Assembly: GCA_964531675.1 (NCBI GenBank)
Contig: CAZHFW010000029.1
Coordinates: forward strand, 1 to 43,622
DNA: 43,622 nucleotides
DNA from: CAZHFW01 sp964531675
Lineage (GTDB): Bacteria > Planctomycetota > Phycisphaerae > Phycisphaerales > UBA1924
Reading direction: 5' to 3'
Shown here: one piece after another, positions 14,941-22,114 of the stretch
How the letters are laid out: each line of letters opens with the position of its first letter
Position numbering within the stretch: the stretch's first letter is position 1
Made by a program: the position numbers and the translations under genes
Notes under the pieces: generated by a model
What the model saw: the letters and a program-made list of their open reading frames with translations, nothing else
What the model was told of the DNA's origin: nothing
The model's database searches: none

Positions 14941-16196
14941 TGGGCGTCCAAGAAGTCGAAGCCAACCATTCGCTCGAGATGGAAATGGCGCTACTCGGCA
15001 GCATGATGCTCGACCCGATGGCCTACAAACTGACCCGTGGAATGATCCGGGCAGAGTCGTTCTACCGACCGGCGCACCAGGAGATTTTCAGGGCAATCGA
15101 AGCGCTCGATAGGCAAGGTTCGACGACCGAACTGTCCATCGTCCTGCAATGGCTCAAAGACAAAAACAAGTTGGACGAGATCGGAAACGACGACTACGTT
15201 ATCCAAGTCGCCGAGTACGTTCCAAGCCCTGCATCGGCCCTGCATTACGCCAAAGTGGTGGCCGACAAAGCCGAAGCCAGGGCCTACTTGCTCGCCTGCC
15301 GAAACGTGATCTCGAAGATCAACAACGGCAACGAAATCGACGAGATTCGCGCACTGGTCTCGAGCATTCCAGCTTCCGGCAATCGCACTTCGGCGTTCAT
15401 CGATCTTGCCGATATCGATGCATCAGGCGATGACACCGGGGTCTCGACAGGAATCGATGGGATCGACATGGCAATCGCCACCAAGGGCTACCCAGACGGC
15501 CAGATGTCCATGATCTCGGCCTATCACAAGGCGGGCAAATCGACGTTCATGGTGCAGTCTTTCTGCCAGATGGCAGAGGCCGGTCACCGTGTGATGTACG
15601 CCACGTTTGCCGACCTGAACGCCAGGCGCCTCAAGCGGCGAATGCTCAGATGCCTTTCCGGTTGGTCCAAGATGCCAGCCGACGCCGATCTGTTTGGCGA
15701 GGACGTGAAAGGCTTTGAGAGCGCGATGTTCGCGATCGACACCGTTTGGGATGCTCAAGTCTTCGATGCAAGTAAGACCGACTCCGACACCATCGAATCG
15801 TTCCTTGGCCAACTCGAAGCCAAGCACCTCGACAAGCCGTACCGGGCGGTCTTCATCGACTATGCCCAAAAGCTTACGAGCGACAATCGTCGGGCGAGAT
15901 ACGGCGGCGTCGCAGAAGGTGACTGGATATCTCACGCGATCAGCAGAGCGGCAGAAAGGCTGAACCTTGCGATCATCGTCGGAAGCCAGATCACCGAGGG
16001 CGGAAAGGACGGCAAGACGATCACCAAGGGTAGCCGAAAGTGGGAAGAGGACGCCGGTCTGGTGCTTCGCATCCAACGCGAGAACCAATCGACGGCGAAG
16101 ATCGTGCTCGAATACTCCCGGTTTGGCGGCATGGGGAAAGAGATCAACTGCGTCTGGGATCCCAGGACCCTGACATTCCAAGAGGTGCCCGAGTGA
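14937..16196 (+). CDS. dnaB: DnaB-like replicative helicase
   Basis: Encodes 419 residues. The N-terminal DnaB domain (EMEMALLGSMMLDPMAYKL...FYRPAHQEIFRAIEAL) is followed by a RecA-like ATPase: Walker A AYHKAGKST with Lys201, a less common form than the usual GxxxxGKT, and Walker B AVFIDYAQ with Asp308. The later SRKWEEDAGLVLRI segment fits the family. It unwinds DNA at the phage fork. ATG 14937 overlaps the initiator stop. Confidence 0.92.
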
Positions 16197-16270
16197 AACC
16201 CCAAGGACCCAAGCAAGCCCTTCGACGTTATCCCGCCAGAAATTCCGCCGCAGGAGGCAATCAAGGATGA
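16193..16270 (+). CDS. Tiny 25-residue gene
   Basis: GTG 16193 overlaps the helicase stop (GTGA) and the frame of 25 residues, basic and Pro/Gly-rich (KPQGPKQALRRYPARN...), ends in a TGA overlapping the next ATG (ATGA at 16267). Its final codons contain AGGAGG for the next gene. It may be a functional small protein or a coupling frame. Confidence 0.45.
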   Translation: MKPQGPKQALRRYPARNSAAGGNQG

Positions 16271-16701
16271 TCGACAAGAGACACCTCAAGTGGGCATATC
16301 AGGCGCTTTGCAACTATGCCAGCTACCGAATCAATGGAGCGACGAGCAAGCCTGAGAAGGTCGAGAGCGAGCCTCCACCGTGGCCCAAGGGACTGACTCC
16401 CGATATCGACGACCTGTATCTCGACATGGACGCGTGGAGCGATCTTGAATACGGCGATTACCTCTTGGTACGAACGCAGATAGCCCTTCACTGCAAGGAG
16501 AACCCGCAAGACGCTTTGATCGGAGAGTTCTTGAGCCACACCCTGTACATGCGGCAGAATCCCGAGTCATTCCGGGTGACGACGCCGTTCATGCGGGTGT
16601 CGAGAGGGCTCGGCAAAGAGGGAGCATCGGAAGCTATTCGGGCAGTGGTGCAGCTCATGAAGAGGGTTGCGGCTGCGAAATTTGAGCAAGAAATCGCATA
16701 A
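16267..16701 (+). CDS. Hypothetical protein
   Basis: Encodes 144 residues, mainly helical with an acidic middle (DIDDLYLDMDAWSDLEYGDYLLVRTQIALHC). AGGAGG stands upstream. No family recognised; position after the helicase suggests a replication accessory role. Confidence 0.65.
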   Translation: MIDKRHLKWAYQALCNYASYRINGATSKPEKVESEPPPWPKGLTPDIDDLYLDMDAWSDLEYGDYLLVRTQIALHCKENPQDALIGEFLSHTLYMRQNPESFRVTTPFMRVSRGLGKEGASEAIRAVVQLMKRVAAAKFEQEIA

Positions 16702-16741
16702 AACCCTTGTGTTTTATGATTCGCTAGCGTATCATTGATGT
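16697..16741 (+). promoter_or_regulatory. Leaderless promoter with inverted repeat
   Basis: A -35 TTGTGT (16707-16712), a 17-base spacer and -10 TATCAT (16730-16735) are followed by six bases and ATG 16742. CATAAAAC (16697-16704) and GTTTTATG (16711-16718) form a perfect eight-base inverted repeat over the -35, a likely operator. The layout after the -10, TGNTGT then the start codon, is the same as at 11935-11949. Confidence 0.65.
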
Positions 16742-16897
16742 ATGGAACAAATCAAAGAGATTTTCAACACAGTCATTGCAGAACAGACAGACGCGGACAC
16801 AATCGCAAACCTGGAAATCTGCCGCGAGTATTTCACGAACCCAGAGTTCAAGTCAGCACTAGAGGAGTATTCATGGAATCAAACACAACCCCGATAG
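16742..16897 (+). CDS. Hypothetical 51-residue acidic protein, leaderless
   Basis: ATG 16742 lies exactly seven bases after a TATCAT box and the frame encodes 51 residues (MEQIKEIFNTVIAEQTDADT... EYSWNQTQPR), acidic and helical. It overlaps the start of the next gene by 25 bases, and GAGGAG inside it serves that gene. A different in-frame start at 16735 belonging to the next gene is rejected. Confidence 0.65.
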   Translation: MEQIKEIFNTVIAEQTDADTIANLEICREYFTNPEFKSALEEYSWNQTQPR

Positions 16898-17325
16898 CCG
16901 TCGGGACTTTCACAGTAAGGCAAGCGTATCCGAACAACCCATTCGACTCAAGTCGGGTGGGTTGTGTGTTGTTTGATTGGCTGCCATCTGATCTGATCGG
17001 GGAGTCAGTCGTCGTCAGTGTGTACAAGCAGGGGTCACGGGTGCCAGGAGATACGCACATGCTGGCGAAATTCGCTAATGATGTAGACGAGGCAATCATT
17101 GCCGCGATGGAAGATAAAGACGAACATTTCTGTGTGAACTGGGGTGATCTGAATTGCGTCGATGCTTCGGTTTCATTCTACATGCCGGGGAATATCGTGG
17201 AAAATAAACCAGTGTTAACCGCGTTCATTGAAGAGGGCGAGTGCCCATTGTTTAACAGGTGGATTCGTGATCGGGTTAAAGATAAATGGCCCGATTATCA
17301 CGTAGACATCAGGACGGAGTGGTAA
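16873..17325 (+). CDS. Hypothetical protein
   Basis: Encodes 150 residues from ATG 16873, chosen for GAGGAG upstream. Mixed alpha/beta with an acidic core (FANDVDEAIIAAMEDKDEHFCVNWGDL). Base composition is a little more AT-rich than the structural genes. No family recognised. Confidence 0.6.
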   Translation: MESNTTPIAVGTFTVRQAYPNNPFDSSRVGCVLFDWLPSDLIGESVVVSVYKQGSRVPGDTHMLAKFANDVDEAIIAAMEDKDEHFCVNWGDLNCVDASVSFYMPGNIVENKPVLTAFIEEGECPLFNRWIRDRVKDKWPDYHVDIRTEW

Positions 17326-17328
17326 GAA

Positions 17329-17634
17329 ATGAACAAACAGCGAGTTATCGAAGAGCGCATGGAGCAAGGGTATTTTCGGTATGAAATGCTTAGGAGGCTG
17401 AACGTCCACCAGTTCGGAGTTATTTATGAACGAAACATCCTTCTTGGCGTTCGGTTTGACTATATGATCGACCAACTACGCGACCTGACATCGCTTGGAC
17501 AGAATGATTTATTCAAGGAGTGGGAGCGAGAAATTCACTTCGCCAAGTGCCGATCCGTCGCATTGTCTGATCTTACAAGGCAGATGGATGCGGAGGGCGT
17601 GTATGATAGGCGACTAGATGATCCCACTGTCTGA
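17329..17634 (+). CDS. Hypothetical protein
   Basis: Encodes 101 residues, basic and helical (NKQRVIEERMEQGYFRYEMLRRLNVHQFG). Its 3' end overlaps the small HTH gene by 17 bases. Like its upstream neighbour it is of unknown function. Confidence 0.6.
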   Translation: MNKQRVIEERMEQGYFRYEMLRRLNVHQFGVIYERNILLGVRFDYMIDQLRDLTSLGQNDLFKEWEREIHFAKCRSVALSDLTRQMDAEGVYDRRLDDPTV

Positions 17635-17788
17635 AGCCTCTAAGCGTCTAGGTATATCCCCTGATTACCTGAGAGTGAAACTAAACCGCTCTCAGGTTTT
17701 CTGTCGTCAGGTTGGCGCGGTGAAGGTCTCCACGCTGTGGCTGATCGACGAGAAGAAGCTCGCCAAGTACATCGCTGCAAAATCATGA
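17618..17788 (+). CDS. Small HTH DNA-binding protein upstream of the giant RNA
   Basis: ATG 17618 opens 56 residues beginning IPLSEASKRLGISPDYLRVKLNRSQVF, an HTH of MerR/excisionase type, followed by a short wing (VGAVKVSTLWLIDEKKLAKYI). It is the last gene before the late leader RNA, the position of the Q antiterminator or a late activator in lambdoid phages. Whether it acts on the late promoter is inference. Confidence 0.7.
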   Translation: MIPLSEASKRLGISPDYLRVKLNRSQVFCRQVGAVKVSTLWLIDEKKLAKYIAAKS

Positions 17789-17810
17789 GACCTTTTCGCG
17801 GTTTTGTGCG

Positions 17811-17816
17811 TATAAT
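17811..17816 (+). promoter_or_regulatory. Late promoter -10 (TATAAT) of the structured RNA
   Basis: A perfect TATAAT stands 22 bases after the HTH gene stop. Counting as at the other promoters in this genome, transcription would start at A17823. No good -35 is visible (GACCTT or nearby), so an activator or phage-specific factor may be needed. Confidence 0.65.
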
Positions 17817-17879
17817 CGTTTTAGTGGGCCACGGAGTCTTGCGTCTGAAGATAGCAAGCAGTTAGGTTCAACCACTTTC

Positions 17880-17909
17880 GCCTCTGCCATCGCAGGGGCT
17901 TTTCTATTT
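17880..17909 (+). terminator. Terminator-like hairpin inside the RNA 5' part
   Basis: GCCTCTGC, loop CATC, GCAGGGGC (one G-T pair), then TTTTCTATTT. A short transcript of about 85 nt could end here, or the hairpin could be part of the long RNA's fold. Confidence 0.5.
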
Positions 17910-18675
17910 CCGCTTGAGTCCTCCCCTAGCTGGGCCGAAAGGACGGCAGCTTTTCAGTTCGACCAAAGGACTCCGCGACGATCCCAGGGCTTCCACCCGT
18001 ACAGGGATCGACTACGTTTTGCCGCTATTCCGGTCCCGCCGCGCACATCCCATTCGGACGGACGAACGGAAAAACATGCGGCAACATTTCGCATCCTTCC
18101 CGCAGGAGTCGAAATGGGTAAAGACAGCAAATTGATATACACGCTGGAGCCCTTTCGATGCGCGAGTTCGTCTTAAAACATGGAGTCCGAACCCCGGCTA
18201 GTCTGGGTACTACGGCTTCTCCGGGGCTCAGCGCAAGTTGAGCCCTTTATTTATCTTAGACCCGTACAAGTTTTGGGCCATCGCGAGGTCGGAAGGACGT
18301 ACCCAATCGGACCCGAGCCGACTCCGGTGCTGTCGTTCGAACGGCAGGCGTTATGTGCCGGAGAACCCACCGAAACGTGCCCGAAAGATTTGCTAACTAA
18401 CCTGAAACATGGCGAATCGGCACTAAGTCGAGACCCCGCAGGGGACCCGACCTCTTGGTACCACCGGGGCGGCAAGGCCGTATAGCGAGCCCTTAGTTAG
18501 CAATTTGGCGGCGAGCGAGCCTCTGCTTCGACGAGCATGCCTGCCATGACCCGCCATCCATCTTGGATCACCTCCAAGGCCACCTACCTGTGCCCGTGGT
18601 TGCGCAAACCAACCCGCTAGTCCAAACGGGCATCACAGCTTAGCCAACGAGCTAGGGAAGCATAAGAAACCTCTA

Positions 18676-18710
18676 GGCCCGGTAGTCAGACACCTGCCGG
18701 GCCCCTTTTT
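18676..18710 (+). terminator. Rho-independent terminator ending the structured RNA
   Basis: GGCCCGGTAG (18676-18685) and CTGCCGGGCC (18694-18703) form ten base pairs with an eight-base loop, followed by CC and TTTTT (18706-18710). It lies six bases before the endolysin ATG, so late transcription must read through it to reach the lysis genes. Confidence 0.88.
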
Positions 18711-18715
18711 ACGCC

Positions 18716-19180
18716 ATGCCGAAGAACGATTTCCCATTTGAGACGCTCCCGATCGAGCCGCAGGATATCCCTGCCCTCACGGGCAAGATGAAGGACTGCA
18801 AGTACCTTCTTGGCGCGAAAGCTCCATTTCTGGACGTGCAGCTCGCCGACGTGAAGGAGATCGACTGCTCAGGCTTTACCAGGCTCATCGTGCACAAGGC
18901 CTGCAAGGAAGTCATTCCAGACGGTTCAGCAAAGCAGCTCGAATGGCTGGTTCAGAACCACTTCAAAGAATCCACGGTCGAAAACGGCTTACTGAAAGAC
19001 GGCATCCTGAGAATCTTCGTGCTCCCACAGCAGCCGGGCAAGGGCGTCGGCCGTCACGTGGGTTTCATCTTGAATGGACGAACCTATGAGTCCTACGGTG
19101 GCCACGGCCCCGGCTCCAGGCCATGGACGGGCAAAGGCTACCAAAGCAAATGCCGCGTTTTCGTTTTGAGTGTTCCTTAG
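18716..19180 (+). CDS. NlpC/P60-like endolysin
   Basis: Encodes 154 residues. Cys51 in DCSGFTRLIVH, His114 in GRHVGFILNGRTYESYGGHG and a third polar residue (His130) form the NlpC/P60 catalytic layout, so it should cleave peptide bonds in the host cell wall. There is no signal peptide, so a holin is needed for export. No Shine-Dalgarno is seen; the ATG directly follows the terminator. Holin-like genes follow. Confidence 0.85.
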   Translation: MPKNDFPFETLPIEPQDIPALTGKMKDCKYLLGAKAPFLDVQLADVKEIDCSGFTRLIVHKACKEVIPDGSAKQLEWLVQNHFKESTVENGLLKDGILRIFVLPQQPGKGVGRHVGFILNGRTYESYGGHGPGSRPWTGKGYQSKCRVFVLSVP

Positions 19181-19214
19181 ATCTTTGTTTGCACCAAGGG
19201 TGCCACATGAAACA

Positions 19215-19484
19215 ATGCTCAGCCTATTCCTTGCAGCCGTCACGGTCCCTGACTCCTACATGGAGAAGGCGACCTTTCTCGTCATTGGCTACGTCATGGC
19301 CGCCATCGGCTGGGGCTTTCGCGTGGAGATGAAGCTCGCCGCGCTTGCCAGGGAGGATCAGAACCTCAAGAGCGCGGTGATGGAGATCAAGTCCGACACA
19401 AAGGAAGTCAAGGACAAGGCTAACGCCACGCATGAGGCCGTGATCCGCATCGAGACGATGCTCTCGGGGAAGGAGCGACAGTGA
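19215..19484 (+). CDS. Holin-like membrane protein with coiled coil
   Basis: Encodes 89 residues from ATG 19215. A short N-terminal hydrophobic stretch and a transmembrane segment at about 20-37 (TFLVIGYVMAAIGWGF) precede a charged coiled coil (EDQNLKSAVMEIKSDTKEVKDKANATHEAV), a build seen in several small phage holins. Position right after the endolysin supports this. Start is uncertain; in-frame starts upstream have no better signal. Confidence 0.65.
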   Translation: MLSLFLAAVTVPDSYMEKATFLVIGYVMAAIGWGFRVEMKLAALAREDQNLKSAVMEIKSDTKEVKDKANATHEAVIRIETMLSGKERQ

Positions 19485-19669
19485 ACCTCAACACCGCTTT
19501 GATCGGAGCCGGAACCGGCTTCGCCACCGCTTTCGTGATCGACCTCCAGAAATGGGCCAAGTCGAAACGCAAATTCAATTGGATGCTGGCGTCCCGCAGA
19601 TGGATCGCCGGAACCGCAACCGGGCTTCTCGCCGCTCTAGGCGTGAGCCAATCAGGAGTTCAGCTTTGA
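19481..19669 (+). CDS. Second small lysis-region membrane protein
   Basis: Encodes 62 residues from GTG 19481 overlapping the previous stop (GTGA). Two hydrophobic segments (~7-20 and ~43-56) flank a basic loop (LQKWAKSKRKFNW). Could be a holin or antiholin partner of the preceding protein. The stop overlaps the TTG of the next gene. Confidence 0.6.
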   Translation: MNLNTALIGAGTGFATAFVIDLQKWAKSKRKFNWMLASRRWIAGTATGLLAALGVSQSGVQL

Positions 19670-20049
19670 AGAAACTAATCTTACTTCTCTCCCTTCTCGT
19701 AATCTCGTGCATTTCAAGCGCACAGGACAAGCCGTGGAGCCTTGGCGCCTTCTACCAGTTTCACGACAAAAGTACATCCGTCGTCGCATTCAAGCAGTTC
19801 GACACTCTGCCCAACGTTCTGGGCATCTCATGGCTCGATGTGGATCTCAGCGCGTTCGCCGGAACGGGAGAGAGTTCAACGCCAGTGGGAGGCTCTGCCA
19901 CCTTGCCTCTTAGAATTGCCGACCGTCTCACCCTCAGTATCGGAGTGGGAGTCTCAAAGAACATCAATTCCTTGGACAGCTTCTTCAAAGACTTCCGAGA
20001 TTTCCGCCTTGGTTTGGCGGCCTCCTTAACCTATCAAGTGAAGTTCTGA
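19666..20049 (+). CDS. Exported lipoprotein / outer-membrane-like protein (TTG start)
   Basis: TTG 19666, overlapping the previous TGA, opens 127 residues starting with a clear signal peptide (KKLILLLSLLVISC). VISC fits a lipobox and SSAQD could be a signal peptidase I site instead. The mature part alternates hydrophobic and polar residues in strand-like stretches and ends YQVKF, the aromatic C-terminus of outer-membrane barrels. In a lysis cassette it may act as an outer-membrane spanin-like partner, or modify the cell surface. It implies a host with an outer membrane. Confidence 0.6.
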   Translation: MKKLILLLSLLVISCISSAQDKPWSLGAFYQFHDKSTSVVAFKQFDTLPNVLGISWLDVDLSAFAGTGESSTPVGGSATLPLRIADRLTLSIGVGVSKNINSLDSFFKDFRDFRLGLAASLTYQVKF

Positions 20050-20050
20050 C

Positions 20051-20461
20051 ATGAACGCCGCAACGTGGGTCGGAGTCGTGGCGATCGCGTTCGTCCTCGC
20101 CTTCGACCTTGTTGCATGGCGCCGACGACGTATGGATGAGCGCATGAGGGCTGAGGAAGCCAAAGAGAGGTACTGGCGCATGACACGAGAAAAGATGATC
20201 GAGAAGATCAAAGCCAACTGGCACAAAGCGCAGCCGCACGACGCCGGAAGCGGCGAGATCGTCTCGGCAGAATTCGCCGTCGACAACCCGAACAAAGTCG
20301 TTTTCATTCCAGCCACCGACCCTGCCAAGATCGAGCGATTCGAGGACGAGTACATCACGAACGTCGTCAAGCTAGCGAGGCGATTCCGCGATTCAGGCTG
20401 GAGCCAGGTGGAAGGGTTCGAACTCACCGTCTTTGCGGTCAATGGCGGATGCTCTGCATGA
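20051..20461 (+). CDS. Single-pass membrane protein of the lysis region
   Basis: Encodes 136 residues: an N-terminal membrane anchor (~5-22), RRRR, a charged helix (MDERMRAEEAKERYWRMTREKMIEKIKANW) and a mixed C-terminal domain. The anchor-helix layout after a lipoprotein gene recalls inner-membrane spanins, but the C-terminal domain is longer and more globular than usual. It overlaps the methyltransferase start (ATGA at 20458). Confidence 0.55.
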   Translation: MNAATWVGVVAIAFVLAFDLVAWRRRRMDERMRAEEAKERYWRMTREKMIEKIKANWHKAQPHDAGSGEIVSAEFAVDNPNKVVFIPATDPAKIERFEDEYITNVVKLARRFRDSGWSQVEGFELTVFAVNGGCSA

Positions 20462-21744
20462 GAAAGACTGCCGAGTTATTACCGTCTTACAAAAGCGTCA
20501 GCATCGACGAGTTGATTCCGTATGCTCGAAACGCTAGGACCCACAGCGCCGAGCAAATAGCCCAAATCGCGGCGTCGATCAAAGAATTCGGCTTCATAAA
20601 CCCGGTCATCATCGATGGCGACAAGGGCATCGTCGCCGGCCACGGTCGCGTTCTAGCTGCCCAAAAGCTCGGGCGAGCCGAAGTTCCCTGCATCGAGGTG
20701 TCGTGGCTCACAGACGCGCAACGCAAGGCCTATATCCTCGCCGACAACAAGCTCGCGCTAAACGCTGGCTGGGATGACGATCTATTGAGAATCGAAATCG
20801 AAGACCTTCAAGAGTTGGGATTCGATTTGGCGCTGACGGGCTTTGGGCAGATCGAAATTATCGAGCTACTTGCAGATAAGTCGGAAGGCCTTACAGATCC
20901 AGACGAAACCCCAGCACTCGAGGAAAAGGCAGTCTCCGAGCTTGGCGATACATGGATGCTGGGCAATCATAGGCTTACTTGCGGAGACAGCACGGATGCC
21001 GCAACGGTTGAGCAGGCCCTGGCTGGCGTGAAGCCACACTTGATGGTGACGGACCCTCCGTATGGCGTGGAATATGATGCCGGATGGCGATTGCGGGCTG
21101 GCATTAATAAAGCGCACCAGGTGAGGGCTGAAGGGAAAGTTGAAAACGACGACCGGGCTGATTGGCGAGAGGTATGGTCACTCTTTCCAGGAGAAGTAGC
21201 CTACGTATGGCACGCACCTGGGCCGCTGTCGGCCCAGGTGCTTAGCTCATTGCACGCAGCTGGGTTCGAGTGCAGGATGCAAGTTATCTGGATGAAGCCT
21301 TCGCTGGTAATTGGTAGAGGGCACTATCACATGCAGCATGAGCCTTGCTGGTATGCCGTGCGCAAAGGCAAAACGGCGCATTGGTGCGGCGACAGAAAGC
21401 AGTCAACTGTATGGCAAATCCCAAATATGCACCGAACGCAAGGGAATGTGGACGATGGAAAAACAGGCCACTCAACCCAGAAACCCGTCGAGTGCATGAA
21501 GCGCCCGATTGAAAACAACTCCAGCCCAGGCCAAGCAGTTTATGAGCCGTTCAGCGGTTCAGGCACAACGATCATCGCAGCAGAGATGACTGGCAGGATT
21601 TGCTTTGCAATCGAGCTAAACCCAGCTTACGTGGACATGGCGATTCGCAGGTGGCAGAACTTCACTGGCAAGCAAGCCACCAGGATTCGCGACGGCATTA
21701 CATTTGACGAGGCAGCTAATGGCGCGACCAGAACACCAGCCTGA
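20458..21744 (+). CDS. ParB-like domain fused to DNA methyltransferase
   Basis: Encodes 428 residues from ATG 20458 (ATGA overlap). Residues 14-110 are a ParB/Srx-like domain (IDELIPYARNARTHS, then GHGRVLAAQKLG). The rest is a beta-class amino methyltransferase: DPPYGVEYD at 199-207 is the catalytic motif, and EPFSGSGTTIIAAEMTGR near 370 is the AdoMet motif. It methylates adenine or N4-cytosine in DNA, probably protecting the phage or marking DNA before packaging. It lies directly upstream of the terminase genes. Confidence 0.9.
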   Translation: MRKTAELLPSYKSVSIDELIPYARNARTHSAEQIAQIAASIKEFGFINPVIIDGDKGIVAGHGRVLAAQKLGRAEVPCIEVSWLTDAQRKAYILADNKLALNAGWDDDLLRIEIEDLQELGFDLALTGFGQIEIIELLADKSEGLTDPDETPALEEKAVSELGDTWMLGNHRLTCGDSTDAATVEQALAGVKPHLMVTDPPYGVEYDAGWRLRAGINKAHQVRAEGKVENDDRADWREVWSLFPGEVAYVWHAPGPLSAQVLSSLHAAGFECRMQVIWMKPSLVIGRGHYHMQHEPCWYAVRKGKTAHWCGDRKQSTVWQIPNMHRTQGNVDDGKTGHSTQKPVECMKRPIENNSSPGQAVYEPFSGSGTTIIAAEMTGRICFAIELNPAYVDMAIRRWQNFTGKQATRIRDGITFDEAANGATRTPA

Positions 21745-22114
21745 TGCAAAGACAAGAGCGACCGTCGATGCAATGACAGCCTATGGCGCGACGGCAGAAG
21801 ACATCGCTCTATTGATCGGAATCACTGCCAAGACGCTCCGTAAGCATTACCGAACGGAACTCGACACAGGGAAGATCAAAGCCAATGCCAAGGTCGCAGA
21901 GTCGCTATTCAAGCAGGCAACAAAAGCAGAGCCAAGCGTTCCAGCAGCGATCTTCTGGCTGAAGGCGCAAGCAGGATGGCGCGAGACAACCAATGTCCAG
22001 CACTCAGGCAAGATTGAGGGAAGTGCTTCCGAAGAAGAGCGAGCTGCTCGAGTTGTGGGAATACTTGACGCCGCAAGAGAGAGACGATCTCGAGACAATA
22101 GCTCTAACTCTTAA
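21719..22114 (+). CDS. Small terminase-like HTH protein
   Basis: Encodes 131 residues from ATG 21719, inside the end of the methyltransferase gene with GAGGCAG upstream. Residues 14-47 (TVDAMTAYGATAEDIALLIGITAKTLRKHY) form an HTH as in terminase small subunits, and the C-terminal helix AIFWLKAQAGWRE is typical of them. It should recognise the packaging site and load the large subunit encoded next. Confidence 0.75.
   Translation: MARPEHQPDAKTRATVDAMTAYGATAEDIALLIGITAKTLRKHYRTELDTGKIKANAKVAESLFKQATKAEPSVPAAIFWLKAQAGWRETTNVQHSGKIEGSASEEERAARVVGILDAARERRSRDNSSNS

Larger units (their letters stand above)
17823..18710 (+). ncRNA. Giant structured noncoding RNA, candidate late leader (GOLLD/ROOL-like?)
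   Basis: About 890 nt without a credible gene but full of complementary segments. Helices seen: AGTGG/CCACT 17823-27/17872-76; GCCTCTGC/GCAGGGGC 17880-87/17892-99; GAGTCCT/AGGACTC 17916-22/17967-73 enclosing AGCTG..CCG/CGG..CAGCT 17928-51; CGATCCC/GGGATCG 17979-85/18004-10; TTGCCGC/GCGGCAA 18019-25/18078-84; CATTTCG/CGAAATG 18085-91/18110-16; CTCCGG/CCGGAG 18322-27/18358-63 enclosing CTGTCG/CGGCAG; an 11-bp TTGCTAACTAA/TTAGTTAGCAA 18390-400/18493-503; GGCGG/CCGCC 18507-11/18551-55; TGCCCGT/ACGGGCA 18591-97/18626-32. Small open frames on either strand look random. Known phage RNAs of this size are GOLLD and ROOL; identity is untested. Confidence 0.75.

Noticed and set aside
16735..16872. Long N-terminal extension of the gene at 16873
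   Set aside because: The extension is the out-of-frame shadow of the 51-residue gene at 16742; GAGGAG stands in front of ATG 16873.
17862..17871. TTAGGTTCAA in the RNA leader is the exact complement of the repeated TTGAACCTAA near attP
   Set aside because: A ten-base match in 43 kb is not far from chance and no mechanism is indicated.
17914..18485. Open frames of 62-101 codons inside the structured RNA, on both strands
   Set aside because: They have no Shine-Dalgarno, atypical composition rich in Arg, Pro and Ser, no domain, and they run through the arms of strong helices.
17823..18710. Group I or group II intron, tmRNA, or RNase P RNA
   Set aside because: I see none of their conserved core sequences (for example domain V of group II introns or the tmRNA ends), and no host gene is split around the region.
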